64,000 bases of DNA from UBA1941 sp046329555 (GTDB taxonomy: Bacteria > Bacteroidota > Bacteroidia > Chitinophagales > LD1), in contig JAXLUK010000003.1 in the NCBI GenBank assembly GCA_046329555.1, positions 372,001 through 436,000 of the forward strand, read 5' to 3'. The translations under genes were made by a program, and so were the position numbers. Numbering within the stretch: the first letter of the stretch is position 1; every line of letters begins with the position of its first letter. The notes below the pieces were generated by a model. The model was not told the origin of the DNA. It worked only from the letters and a program-made list of their open reading frames with translations, and did no database searches. Below, in pieces: positions 31,172-40,280 of this stretch.

Positions 31172-32701
31172 ATGCATTCAGCTAACAATCAGAAAATCAT
31201 CCCTTTCAAAGACCTTGCCAAGATCAGCGCCAGCCTCAAGCAGGCCGGAAAAACCATTGCACATTGCCACGGTTGCTTCGACCTACTCCACCCTGGTCAT
31301 ATGAAGCATTTCGAATCGGCCGCTAGAATTGCCGATGTATTGGTGGTAACCCTCACGCAGGACAAATTTGTAAACAAGGGCCCTGGTAGACCCGTCTTTA
31401 CTGAGCAGGTACGAGCAGAAGCTATTGCTGCGCTGCAATGCGTTGATTATGTATGCATTAACAACTTCCCGACCGCTATTGAGCCCATTGGGCAGTTGCG
31501 ACCCGATTTTTATGTAAAAGGTCCAGATTACAAAGACCAGTCTAAAGACCTCACGAACAACATCAGCCGGGAGGAAGAAGCGGTAAAAAGCGCGGGAGGA
31601 CAATTATTCATCACTGACGATATCACATTTTCTTCCAGTAAGTTGATTAACAGCCACTTCAGCCAATTGAGCGATCAGGTTCAGCGGTTTTTGGAAGATT
31701 TCAAGCAGCGCTTTACGGTTGATCAGGTCATTAGTGAAATTGACCGGCTCAGCAAATTGAAGATTTTGGTGATTGGCGATACCATCATAGATGAGTATCA
31801 CACCTGCACACCTTTAGGGAAATCATCTAAATCGCCTACCATATCTACCATCTACAGAAGTGGTGTTTCGTATGCTGGCGGCGTTCTGGCCATCGCCAAT
31901 CATCTGGATCAATATGCTGAGCGGGTAGAAATGATGACCGTTTTAGGTACGGAAAATCCGCAACAGGAACTCATTGAAAGTAAATTGTCGCCAAGCGTAA
32001 AACCCCATTTCTTTTATCGCAATGATGGCCCCACCAATACCAAGCGGCGATATCTAGATACCTACCTGAATCTAAAATTGTTTGAAGTTACCTTCATGAA
32101 CGATAAGCATATCGATAGTGAGCTTGAGGCTGCAATTATCAAGCAGTTGGAAGCAACTATTGATCAAGTTGATTTGGTTATGGTGGCCGATTTTGGTCAC
32201 GGTTTGATTACACCGAATATCATTCGTTTTTTGGAGCAATCCGGAAAATATTTGTGCATCAATGCACAAACCAATTCCAACAATTTCGGATTTAATTACA
32301 TCACCAAGTACCGCCGCTGTAACTACATTTCGATAGATGAAAAAGAATTGAGGCTGCCATTTGGTGATGCCTACGGCAGCATTGAATCGCTGGTTAAAGA
32401 ACTGGCTTCAATTTCCAACTGTCCGCTTATTCAAATTACACTAGGTGCCAGTGGCTCCATGTTTTATAAAGATGGAAAGAGTTTCCACACGCCGGCTTTT
32501 GCCACATCCGTAAAAGATAGTGTAGGTGCCGGTGATGCCGTGCTCTCTATCACTTCATTATTAGCTTATCAGGAAACACCGGTTGAAATTATTGGGCTTG
32601 TGGGAAATTGCACCGGCTCGCTGGCAGTTAACATTCTTGGCAATGAACACCCGGTTTACAAAAAGGACCTCACTAAATTCATATCGCATTTTATTAAGTA
32701 A
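31172..32701 (+). CDS. Nucleotidyltransferase-PfkB kinase fusion (HldE-like domains in reverse order)
   Basis: This 509-residue fusion has an N-terminal cytidylyltransferase-type domain (~residues 25-165) with the HxGH-type signature GCFDLLHPGHMKH, followed by RPVFTEQVRAEAI and FYVKGPDYK as in RfaE/HldE domain II. Its C-terminal PfkB/ribokinase-type domain (~195-505) has ILVIGDTIIDEY, a Gly-rich SYAGGVLA segment, VADFGHGLI and the catalytic-Asp motif DSVGAGDAV. Classical HldE has the kinase first; here the order is swapped. Its role is probably phosphorylation and nucleotide activation of a sugar for surface glycans, as in the heptose pathway, though no gmhA/gmhB/hldD gene is nearby. The ATG at 31172 was chosen; in-frame starts at 31118 (ATG) and 31073 (TTG) are possible. 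It ends 3 bp before the next gene, suggesting an operon. Confidence 0.85.
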   Translation: MHSANNQKIIPFKDLAKISASLKQAGKTIAHCHGCFDLLHPGHMKHFESAARIADVLVVTLTQDKFVNKGPGRPVFTEQVRAEAIAALQCVDYVCINNFPTAIEPIGQLRPDFYVKGPDYKDQSKDLTNNISREEEAVKSAGGQLFITDDITFSSSKLINSHFSQLSDQVQRFLEDFKQRFTVDQVISEIDRLSKLKILVIGDTIIDEYHTCTPLGKSSKSPTISTIYRSGVSYAGGVLAIANHLDQYAERVEMMTVLGTENPQQELIESKLSPSVKPHFFYRNDGPTNTKRRYLDTYLNLKLFEVTFMNDKHIDSELEAAIIKQLEATIDQVDLVMVADFGHGLITPNIIRFLEQSGKYLCINAQTNSNNFGFNYITKYRRCNYISIDEKELRLPFGDAYGSIESLVKELASISNCPLIQITLGASGSMFYKDGKSFHTPAFATSVKDSVGAGDAVLSITSLLAYQETPVEIIGLVGNCTGSLAVNILGNEHPVYKKDLTKFISHFIK

Positions 32702-32704
32702 TTC

Positions 32705-33709
32705 ATGATTAGTACTGATATCGTTATTATAGGCGCTGGTCCTGTTGGATTATTCGCTGTGTTTGAAGCCGGCATGTTGAAATTGAGGTGTCACCTCATC
32801 GATGTATTACCACAGCCGGGTGGTCAACTCACCGAGGTATACCCCAAGAAACCAATTTATGATATACCGGGTTATCCCTCGGTATTAGCCGGCGATTTGA
32901 TTGATAATTTAATGGAACAAATTAAACCCTTCAAACCGGGTTTTACTTTGGGTGAGCGCGTTGAAAAAATCAATCGTTTGGAGGATGGAAAATTTCTAGT
33001 AGTAACCAACAAAGGAACCGAGGTACAAGCCGCTGTTATTGCCCTTGCTGCTGGGTTGGGATGTTTTGAACCCAAGAAACCACCTGTTGAACGATTAGAC
33101 GTTTATGAAGATCACGGTATTGATTACATGGTTCGTGAGCCTGAAAAATACCGCGGGAAAAAAGTTTGCATTTCAGGGGGTGGAGATAGCGCCCTTGACT
33201 GGACGATTTTCTTAGCAGATGTGGCAGAAAAGGTAACGATGATTCACCGTCGGGATACATTTCGTGGCCATTTGGATTCTGTGCAAAAGGTGACCGACTT
33301 AGCGGCATCGGGAAAGATTCAATTGATAACAGAAGCTGAAGTGAGCGCTGTTTCGGGTACATCCGTTCTTGAAACTATTACTGTAAAGAAAAATGCTGGT
33401 CAATTAATTGAAGTACCTACAGATTACTGGCTTCCCCTTTATGGTTTATCACCGCAACTAGGTCCTATTGCCGATTGGGGACTGGAAATTGAACAAAAGG
33501 CGATTAAAGTGAATACGTTCGATTACAGCACGAATATCCCGGGCATTTACGCCATCGGCGACATCAACGAATATCCGGGTAAGTTGAAATTAATTTTATG
33601 CGGATTTCACGAGGCAACGTTGATGATGCAATCAGCATTTTCAATCGTACACCCCGATAAAAAACGTCAATTTAAATACACCACCGTATCGGGAATTCCC
33701 GAATTCTAA
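32705..33709 (+). CDS. Ferredoxin-NADP reductase, thioredoxin-reductase-like type
   Basis: This 334-residue flavoprotein has an N-terminal FAD-binding GxGxxG (VIIGAGPVGLF) followed by LPQPGGQLTEVYPKKPIYDIPGYP, typical of TrxR-type FNR (YumC-like). A second nucleotide-binding segment, CISGGGDSALDW, then HRRDTFRGH, bind NADPH. The C-terminal FAD contact is IPGIYAIGDI. The CxxC redox pair of thioredoxin reductase is absent, which supports FNR rather than TrxR. It would pass electrons between NADPH and the ferredoxin encoded 2 bp downstream. Spacing to the gene before is 3 bp. Confidence 0.92.
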   Translation: MISTDIVIIGAGPVGLFAVFEAGMLKLRCHLIDVLPQPGGQLTEVYPKKPIYDIPGYPSVLAGDLIDNLMEQIKPFKPGFTLGERVEKINRLEDGKFLVVTNKGTEVQAAVIALAAGLGCFEPKKPPVERLDVYEDHGIDYMVREPEKYRGKKVCISGGGDSALDWTIFLADVAEKVTMIHRRDTFRGHLDSVQKVTDLAASGKIQLITEAEVSAVSGTSVLETITVKKNAGQLIEVPTDYWLPLYGLSPQLGPIADWGLEIEQKAIKVNTFDYSTNIPGIYAIGDINEYPGKLKLILCGFHEATLMMQSAFSIVHPDKKRQFKYTTVSGIPEF

Positions 33710-33711
33710 TC

Positions 33712-34038
33712 ATGGATACCATATTGATTACCGTTATTGATCGCGAAGGTGTAGCGCATGAGTTAGCAGCGCCAACTGATATGAATTTAAGTGTTATGGA
33801 GCTGTGCAAAGCCAGCGATCTGGATGTTGAAGGCACGTGCGGTGGCATGGCGTTATGCGCCTCTTGCCAGGTGTATGTAGAAAGCAATCACCCATTACAT
33901 GAACCAACTGATGACGAACTGAACATGCTAGACCAGGCCTTTTTTGTAAAAAACAATAGTCGCTTAGGATGCCAGCTTAAAATTCACGACGACATGAATG
34001 GATTGGTGGTCCGCCTGGCACCAAAATCGAATCAATAA
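33712..34038 (+). CDS. 2Fe-2S ferredoxin, adrenodoxin-like
   Basis: This 108-residue ferredoxin has the cluster ligands C43-X5-C49-X2-C52-X34-C87 in GTCGGMALCASC and RLGCQL, the spacing of adrenodoxin/Isc-type [2Fe-2S] ferredoxins. The acidic helix region (DDELNMLDQAF) that contacts partners in this family is present. It begins 2 bp after the reductase, so the two very likely form an electron-transfer pair. The final acceptor is not evident from the neighbours. Confidence 0.93.
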   Translation: MDTILITVIDREGVAHELAAPTDMNLSVMELCKASDLDVEGTCGGMALCASCQVYVESNHPLHEPTDDELNMLDQAFFVKNNSRLGCQLKIHDDMNGLVVRLAPKSNQ

Positions 34039-34041
34039 AGT

Positions 34042-35988
34042 ATGAAAAAACTGCTTTTTCTTTTGGCTTTAACCGGCATCTTTTCTACTGAAAAGGTAAA
34101 TGCTGAAACCCCGCAATCCTGTTCGTATCTTAAACAGTTTACCGGCGCGAAGCCAGTAGCCTCAGCCGCACAGCGCGCTTTAGAAGAAGGCTACGATGTT
34201 AAATTCCACCATCTCAATGTAAATGTAGAACGCACCACTACCGCCATCAGCGGCAGCGTACGCACCGTAGCTACCGTTATCAGTACTACGCTAGATTCTT
34301 TTGCTTTTGAACTATATCAAACCCTCACCATCGACTCTATCGTGTACCAAGGCCAATTGCTGGGTTATACACGCAATAATGGCGATGTACGCGCAAAACT
34401 ACCCGCAACCTTAAATCAGGGAGCAACTGTTGACCTCACTATTTTTTACCGTGGCACACCACCTAGTTTACCTTCTGCATTAGATGATGGTTTCAATAAT
34501 GACTTCTCCCCCTCATGGGGAAATCAAGCCACCTGGTCGTTGAGTCAACCTTATGGCGCTTATCATTGGTGGCCCTGCAAACAGGCTTTGCAGGATAAAA
34601 TTGATTCGAGCTGGGTTTTTATTACCACCGACAGTACGAATCTGGCGGGGTCTAATGGTGTTTTAGAACGTGTAGTTCCTGTAGGCAACAAAAAACGGTT
34701 CGAATGGAAATCACATCATCCCATTGATTACTATCTCATTTCTGTTGCAGTAGCGCAATACGTGCAGAAAAATAATTACGCCCATTTAGACAATGGCGAT
34801 TCTGTGTTTATACAGAATTTCATTTACAACAACCCCGCTACGTATAACAGATTTAAAGGGCAAATTGATAGCATCCCATTTATACTTGAATTATTAGATC
34901 GCCTTTACGGCCCCTACCCTTTTGCCGATGAAAAATACGGTCATTGCATGGCCCCATTGAGTGGTGGCATGGAACATCAAACTATGACCACCCAAGGCTT
35001 TTTTGAGATGACTTTAACAGCGCATGAAATGGGTCACCAATGGTTTGGCGACCATGTAACATGCGCCTCATGGAAAGATATTTTTGTAAATGAAGGCATG
35101 GCCACGTACACCGAATACCTGGCCCTGCAATACTTGCAATCATACAATGAGGCACAGCAGCACATGCTGGCTGCCCATACCAGTATAATGAGTCAAACTA
35201 ACGGCAGCATTTGGTTTACCGACACTTCTAATAATCGCATTTTTGATTCCAGATTGAGTTATGATAAAGGTGGCGCGATGGTTCACATGATTCGATTTGA
35301 ATTGCAAAACGATTCTATCTTTTTCCAATTTCTCAGAAATTATCAGCAAAAATTTGCGCATAGTACCGCTTCGGCGCAGGATTATAAAACTGTGCTGGAA
35401 GCCACGAGCGGCCGCGATTTTACGCAGTTTTTCAGTCAGTGGTTTTATGGCGAAGGTTACCCGACTTTCAGCGTTAAATATCATTTCGCCAATGGCAATT
35501 TGATGTTGCGTGTAAATGAGAGCGTTTCCGCGGCTGCCAGTACGCCGCTGTTTGAAACACCGGTGGAATATTTAGTTAAAAGAACAGGTGCGGCAGATAC
35601 GACAATCAGGTTACAACAAACCGCTAATGTGAATACCTTTTCGGTGCCGATGAGTGGAACTGCCATCACCAGCATCACCGTTGATCCAAAGAATTGGATT
35701 ATTAATAAAACCGGAACGATTGCAGAAGACACTAGTTTGGTAGTATTGGGAATTTCATCTTTGCAAGAATTATTGCCAATCTATCCGAATCCGGCCAATG
35801 CCATCATTCATTTGCCCATCACACACGACGGTGGTACATTTAGTTTGATGAATTCGTTAGGCGCAGTGGTATTGGCTACGCCAATGAAGAAGGAAATCAG
35901 TATTGCTGATGTACCTTCAGGTTTGTACACGGTTTTGTTGCAATGGGATGGCCATATTCAGCAGCAGAAATTACTTATCTGTCATTAA
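34042..35988 (+). CDS. Secreted M1-family aminopeptidase with type A T9SS sorting domain
   Basis: This 648-residue protein has a signal peptide (MKKLLFLLALTGIF to KVNA). An N-terminal M1 beta-saddle is followed by the exopeptidase motif (GGMEH instead of GAMEN) and the zinc site H328-E-M-G-H332 with E351 eighteen residues on (VNEG), matching HExxH-X18-E. After the catalytic and all-beta domains, the last ~80 residues form a type A sorting domain (YPNPA, then FSLMNSLGAVV and PSGLYTVLLQWDG). It is expected to be an extracellular or surface zinc aminopeptidase that supplies peptides. It starts 3 bp after the ferredoxin gene and is probably cotranscribed, although the functional link is obscure. 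Confidence 0.93.
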   Translation: MKKLLFLLALTGIFSTEKVNAETPQSCSYLKQFTGAKPVASAAQRALEEGYDVKFHHLNVNVERTTTAISGSVRTVATVISTTLDSFAFELYQTLTIDSIVYQGQLLGYTRNNGDVRAKLPATLNQGATVDLTIFYRGTPPSLPSALDDGFNNDFSPSWGNQATWSLSQPYGAYHWWPCKQALQDKIDSSWVFITTDSTNLAGSNGVLERVVPVGNKKRFEWKSHHPIDYYLISVAVAQYVQKNNYAHLDNGDSVFIQNFIYNNPATYNRFKGQIDSIPFILELLDRLYGPYPFADEKYGHCMAPLSGGMEHQTMTTQGFFEMTLTAHEMGHQWFGDHVTCASWKDIFVNEGMATYTEYLALQYLQSYNEAQQHMLAAHTSIMSQTNGSIWFTDTSNNRIFDSRLSYDKGGAMVHMIRFELQNDSIFFQFLRNYQQKFAHSTASAQDYKTVLEATSGRDFTQFFSQWFYGEGYPTFSVKYHFANGNLMLRVNESVSAAASTPLFETPVEYLVKRTGAADTTIRLQQTANVNTFSVPMSGTAITSITVDPKNWIINKTGTIAEDTSLVVLGISSLQELLPIYPNPANAIIHLPITHDGGTFSLMNSLGAVVLATPMKKEISIADVPSGLYTVLLQWDGHIQQQKLLICH

Positions 35989-36200
35989 ACATGCCTGGTA
36001 CACACGCCCTTTACGCACTCTTTGCGACGTTGCGTGAGCGACTGGAAGGGCGCTACGAAGTAGCGGTACCGTTATGGCGTGCCATCAGCAACGCCATAAT
36101 GGTACCGAAGCGAAGCGAAGCCCTGCAAGGCGCGACCCCGCAGCCAGCGCTACTATTGTATCAGCCGCGCACGCTACAACCACTGCGGGGGCACGCCCAT
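35989..36200. repeat. GC-rich multi-palindrome spacer element
   Basis: The sequence is unusually GC-rich and full of inverted repeats. A perfect 6-bp stem with GAA loop spans 36051-36065; 17-nt arms with one mismatch lie at 36064-36080 and 36091-36107 around a 10-nt loop; an 8-bp CCCCGCAG/CTGCGGGG pair lies at 36136-36143 and 36183-36190. It resembles a REP-like intergenic element rather than coding sequence, although the receptor frame happens to stay open through it. Confidence 0.65.
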
Positions 36201-38375
36201 ATTTTTCAATTAGTTGTTCTACTTTTTGTTGCAAGCGTGGCGGTTGCGCAACAAAAAACGATGCAAGACACGCTGCACGAAACCGTGATCAGCGCAAAAA
36301 AAATTCAGCCTCAGGCGCAGCATCATGCCGATGGTAATTTGATGCTGACAAAAGATAATTTCAATGCGTTGCCCACCTTTTTAGGTGAACACGATCCGAT
36401 GCGCGCATTGCAATTACAGACCGGCGTGCAAAGCGGTAGCGAAGGCGGCCGGGGAATTTTTGTTCGCGGTGGAAGTCCGGACCAGAACCTGATGACATTT
36501 GATGGCGCGCCGGTTTTCAATCCCTCGCATCTGTATGGATTTATTTCTGTATTTAATGGTGATGCTGTAGAATCGGTTGATTTTTATAAAGACAAATTAC
36601 CCTCGCGCTTTGGTGGCAGGTTGTGCTCAGCCATTGCGGCAAGCGGAACAGAAGGTAATACCGCACGCATCAAAGGCACAGTATCAGTGGGTTTCACTAC
36701 ATCGCGGCTGCATCTTGACGGGCCGTTAACACGCAACGGCCGTACTACATTTTCTGTATCGGTGCGCGGTTGTTACATTGGTTTGTGGAGCGGGCCCATA
36801 TCGAAGCGACAATATGAAGCAGCCGGATATTCGGGACGGGTGTATTACTATTTTATGGATGTGAATGCGAAAGTAGTGCATCGGTTTTCAGACCGTACCA
36901 AACTTGCGTTGAGTTTTTTTACGAATCAGGATTTTTATTCGTTTTCAAGAAATGGGAATACCACCCGGCCCACCTATACATCCAGCAGCAATTCGCGCAA
37001 TGATTTGCAATGGAGCAACTGGGCGGTGGCATTAAATTTCACCCATCAGTTTGGTGCGGATTGGAAATTGTTTCAGCACGCCAGTTTTAGCCGATATGCA
37101 TTAGATACAAAAAGCACTTATCAAAGTAATTGGAAATCAAGTTTACCCGATCAATCTGAGTATCACCGCGATGACATTTACAAAAGGAAATCATTCATCA
37201 ACAGCTACACGCTAAGTACAGAGCTGCGCCAGATGAAAGAGCGGCATCAATTTAGTATTGGTGCGGGTTTTGTGGCCACGCCGTTTCAAACCGGCACGGG
37301 AAGCAAAACTCGCGATGTAACGGGCAAGCCCGCATCGGCTACCATTTTTGCGCCGGCGGTGATACCCACATACACAGCATTTGCTTTTGCAGAGGCCTCG
37401 GTTCAACCCGTGCAGGCGTTCCAGTTAACCGTGGGTTGCCATGCGCGGTTTTATCATGCTGAGCAATGGTATCCCAGTTTATTACCGAGAATCAGCCTCA
37501 TTATTCAGCCAATAACCGGATGGCGTTTGCGTGGTGCCCTATCGGCAACGAACCAACCTTTGCATTTGCTCACGGCCGCATCAGCCGATGTGTTGAATGA
37601 TTTTTGGGTGCCTGCAAGCAAACTGGCACCACCTGAAAGCAGTTGGAATTTTTCAGGCGGTATGCAGCATTTATTACCGAAAGGATTTGAATGGAGCATT
37701 GACGGTTTTTACCGCACGATGCAGCATGTGGTAGATTACCGTGAAGGTGTTGTGGCCGGTGCGGATAACGAACATTGGGAGCAACAAGTATATACCAATG
37801 GTGAAGGCAGAAGTTACGGTATGGAAGTGTATGCAGCGCGCAATACAGGAAAGATTACCGGATCAGTAGCTTACACTTTATCCTGGAGCGAAAGAAAGTT
37901 TAGCGAGATCAATCACGGGAATTGGTATCCCTACAAATACGACAGAAGACATAATCTGGCGGTGCAAGTTCAATACAAAATCAATGCGCATTGGGAAGTA
38001 AGTGCAGCGTTTGTTTATGGCACCGGGTATCGCTATACTGTACCTATACAAAATTACACCTCGTGGTACGACAATAATGCGATGAATTCAAGCCCGGCTT
38101 TCTTTCGCGATATTTTGCCGCAGTATGCTTCGCGAAACAGTTATGTGCTTCCCTCCTACCAACATTTAGATGTAGGCATGACGTATCGTAAAAAGAAAAA
38201 AAGATTAGAGCACGAGGTGAATGTGAGCATTTACAATTTATACAATCACTTCAATCAATTTGCGGTATATGCCGAGGAGAAATACAGCGAGAGTGGCACA
38301 CCCTACCTGAAACTAAAGCAGGTAAGTTTATTTCCCATTCTACCTTCACTTACTTACACCCTTTATCTGGAATGA
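36099..38375 (+). CDS. TonB-dependent receptor
   Basis: This is an outer-membrane beta-barrel for TonB-energised uptake of an unknown ligand. A hydrophobic signal segment (FQLVVLLFVASVAVAQQ) is followed by a TonB-box-like stretch (DTLHETVISAKKI). The plug domain has PMRALQLQTGVQSGSEGG, FVRGGSPDQNLMTFDGAPVF and a segment like VESVDFYKDKLPSRFGG. About 20 barrel strands follow. The usual N-terminal carboxypeptidase-regulatory domain is absent. The start is uncertain: the frame is open back to 35943, with ATGs at 35943, 35991 and 36099, all lying in the preceding gene or the palindromic element. I use 36099. It overlaps the DUF4249 gene by 4 bp (ATGA), so translation is probably coupled. Confidence 0.85.
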   Translation: MVPKRSEALQGATPQPALLLYQPRTLQPLRGHAHIFQLVVLLFVASVAVAQQKTMQDTLHETVISAKKIQPQAQHHADGNLMLTKDNFNALPTFLGEHDPMRALQLQTGVQSGSEGGRGIFVRGGSPDQNLMTFDGAPVFNPSHLYGFISVFNGDAVESVDFYKDKLPSRFGGRLCSAIAASGTEGNTARIKGTVSVGFTTSRLHLDGPLTRNGRTTFSVSVRGCYIGLWSGPISKRQYEAAGYSGRVYYYFMDVNAKVVHRFSDRTKLALSFFTNQDFYSFSRNGNTTRPTYTSSSNSRNDLQWSNWAVALNFTHQFGADWKLFQHASFSRYALDTKSTYQSNWKSSLPDQSEYHRDDIYKRKSFINSYTLSTELRQMKERHQFSIGAGFVATPFQTGTGSKTRDVTGKPASATIFAPAVIPTYTAFAFAEASVQPVQAFQLTVGCHARFYHAEQWYPSLLPRISLIIQPITGWRLRGALSATNQPLHLLTAASADVLNDFWVPASKLAPPESSWNFSGGMQHLLPKGFEWSIDGFYRTMQHVVDYREGVVAGADNEHWEQQVYTNGEGRSYGMEVYAARNTGKITGSVAYTLSWSERKFSEINHGNWYPYKYDRRHNLAVQVQYKINAHWEVSAAFVYGTGYRYTVPIQNYTSWYDNNAMNSSPAFFRDILPQYASRNSYVLPSYQHLDVGMTYRKKKKRLEHEVNVSIYNLYNHFNQFAVYAEEKYSESGTPYLKLKQVSLFPILPSLTYTLYLE

Positions 38376-39259
38376 AGTTACGCATAACTTACATAATCAT
38401 TTTGACGGTCTTGCTGCTGTTTGGTGGCTGTGTGAAAGACTTCAACATCGGCGGTAACAGCACGGGTGTGACGATTAACAGTGTTTTTACAGACCTTGAT
38501 ACCATGCGATTGTATCTTACAAAAAGCACCGGCGGAAATATTCCTCCCGAGGCCATGCCGGGTATTTCGGATGCTAAGGTACAACTGTATGAAGACGATA
38601 TTTTGGCCGGAACGATGGCTTACGTTCCCAGTGGAACGAACCCCACTTTTGGTTATTACGCCTGGCCGGGAAAGGCCAGAGCGGGTCATCGTTATCATGT
38701 AGTGGCGAATGGAACTGATTTCAGTTTATCAGCAACTGATACCGTGCCGCCAAAAATACCAATAGGTGTAGCGAAAATTGTTTCCAGAAGTAAAAACAAA
38801 ATTCACTATCGCTTTACCTTTTCTGATGATTATGCGAGGCGCGATTATTATAGAATCAATTTGTGGGTGTACGGCTACAAAAATGCAGTTGACTCACTAG
38901 GTGATACGGTAGCGGTGGCATACGCGAATGCGTTGCGTGTTCCTAATGATGGAACACTGGCCGACACCGTGCGCGACTTTGGCAAGTGGTTATTGTTTTC
39001 GGATAGCGGATTTAACGGCAATGAGAAGCAAATAGACATGACGTTTTCTGTTGCCGATACCACCAAGGTTTTGAATGAATGGTTATTGGTTGAATTGAAT
39101 CACGTTAGCCCGGCCTATTACGATTACATGCGCACGACTAATTTGTATTATCAAAGCAGTTACCTTTCCGAACCGGTTCATATTTACACCAATGTCCCCA
39201 ATGGCACTGGCGCTTTTGTAGGGCAACATGTCAACCAATTTCTCTATCTGATGAAATAA
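38372..39259 (+). CDS. DUF4249-family lipoprotein
   Basis: This 295-residue protein has a lipoprotein signal ending LLFGGC (Cys20). Its start matches DUF4249 proteins: INSVFTDLDTMRLYLTKS, then ISDAKVQLYEDD with a beta-sandwich after it. DUF4249 lipoproteins are commonly encoded directly after a TonB-dependent receptor in Bacteroidota, as here with a 4-bp overlap. They are thought to act as outer-membrane accessory proteins of the receptor; the substrate is unknown. Confidence 0.9.
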   Translation: MKLRITYIIILTVLLLFGGCVKDFNIGGNSTGVTINSVFTDLDTMRLYLTKSTGGNIPPEAMPGISDAKVQLYEDDILAGTMAYVPSGTNPTFGYYAWPGKARAGHRYHVVANGTDFSLSATDTVPPKIPIGVAKIVSRSKNKIHYRFTFSDDYARRDYYRINLWVYGYKNAVDSLGDTVAVAYANALRVPNDGTLADTVRDFGKWLLFSDSGFNGNEKQIDMTFSVADTTKVLNEWLLVELNHVSPAYYDYMRTTNLYYQSSYLSEPVHIYTNVPNGTGAFVGQHVNQFLYLMK

Positions 39260-39280
39260 GCGGATTTCGCTTTCTTCGCA

Positions 39281-40231
39281 ATGGCAATGGAAACGGTTAC
39301 CGGAACAAATCTTGAAACGGCAGCAGCCTGGTTAAAGCAGGGCGATGTAGTAGCCATTCCCACCGAGACGGTTTATGGATTAGCGGCCAATGCGCTGGAT
39401 GAAAAAGCTGTGGTTAAAATTTTTGAAGCAAAGAACCGGCCGTTTTTCGATCCGTTGATAGTTCACGTCAAAGATCGCGAAGCCATTCACGCGCTTACTA
39501 CTACTATTGAAGCCCCACTTAACGATTTACTGACCGCGTTTTCACCCGGACCAATAACGGTGTTGTTGCCAAAGAATGCGCTGGTTCCTGACCTCACTAC
39601 GTCGGGATTATCTCATGTGGGGATTCGCATACCTGCTCATCCGCTGCTGCGCGAGTTGTTGCAAATGCTCTCCTTTCCGCTGGCGGCACCCAGTGCCAAT
39701 CCGTTTGGGTATATCAGTCCTACTACAGCAGCTCATGTTATGCAGCAATTGCAGGGCAAGATTCCCTATGTTCTAGATGGGGGCCGTTGTGATGTAGGGG
39801 TAGAATCAACTATTGTAGGCATGGAAGGTAAAGAGGTAGTGATTTACAGAGCCGGCGGTATATCTGTTGAAGCTATTGAATCGGTTGTTGGCAAAGTAAC
39901 TTTATCGCTCAACAAGAGTTCAAATCCGCTTGCACCGGGGCAATTGGCCACCCATTATGCGCCTCGAAAGCCATTGTACATCGGGCATCCACCTGAATTG
40001 CTGACACAATTTAACGGGCGGTGTGCCGTGTTAAGTTTTCACACCCAATATACACCCGATACCATGGTATTATCTCCTACAGGAAATTTGAAGGAAGCAG
40101 CGCGCCAACTTTTTCACGCCTTGCGGGAATTAGATGCTTCCGATTGTGATCAGATTATTTCAGAAGTATTTCCGAATGAGGGTTTGGGCAGAGCGATTAA
40201 CGACCGCCTGACTCGTGCTTCGGTACGATAA
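39281..40231 (+). CDS. L-threonylcarbamoyladenylate synthase, Sua5 type
   Basis: This 316-residue enzyme makes threonylcarbamoyl-AMP from threonine, bicarbonate and ATP, the first step of the t6A37 modification of ANN-decoding tRNAs. The YrdC domain (~1-200) shows IPTETVYGLAANA, IFEAKNRPFFDPL and PLAAPSANPFGYISPT. A further C-terminal Sua5 domain (~230-310) follows a LAPGQLATHYAPRKPL linker, which marks it as Sua5 rather than the short TsaC. An ATG two codons downstream (39287) is an equally plausible start. Confidence 0.95.
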   Translation: MAMETVTGTNLETAAAWLKQGDVVAIPTETVYGLAANALDEKAVVKIFEAKNRPFFDPLIVHVKDREAIHALTTTIEAPLNDLLTAFSPGPITVLLPKNALVPDLTTSGLSHVGIRIPAHPLLRELLQMLSFPLAAPSANPFGYISPTTAAHVMQQLQGKIPYVLDGGRCDVGVESTIVGMEGKEVVIYRAGGISVEAIESVVGKVTLSLNKSSNPLAPGQLATHYAPRKPLYIGHPPELLTQFNGRCAVLSFHTQYTPDTMVLSPTGNLKEAARQLFHALRELDASDCDQIISEVFPNEGLGRAINDRLTRASVR

Positions 40232-40280
40232 ACTGATTTTTTATCTTCATCACGTGGAAGAAAGAGAGAAGCGCGCCTCC

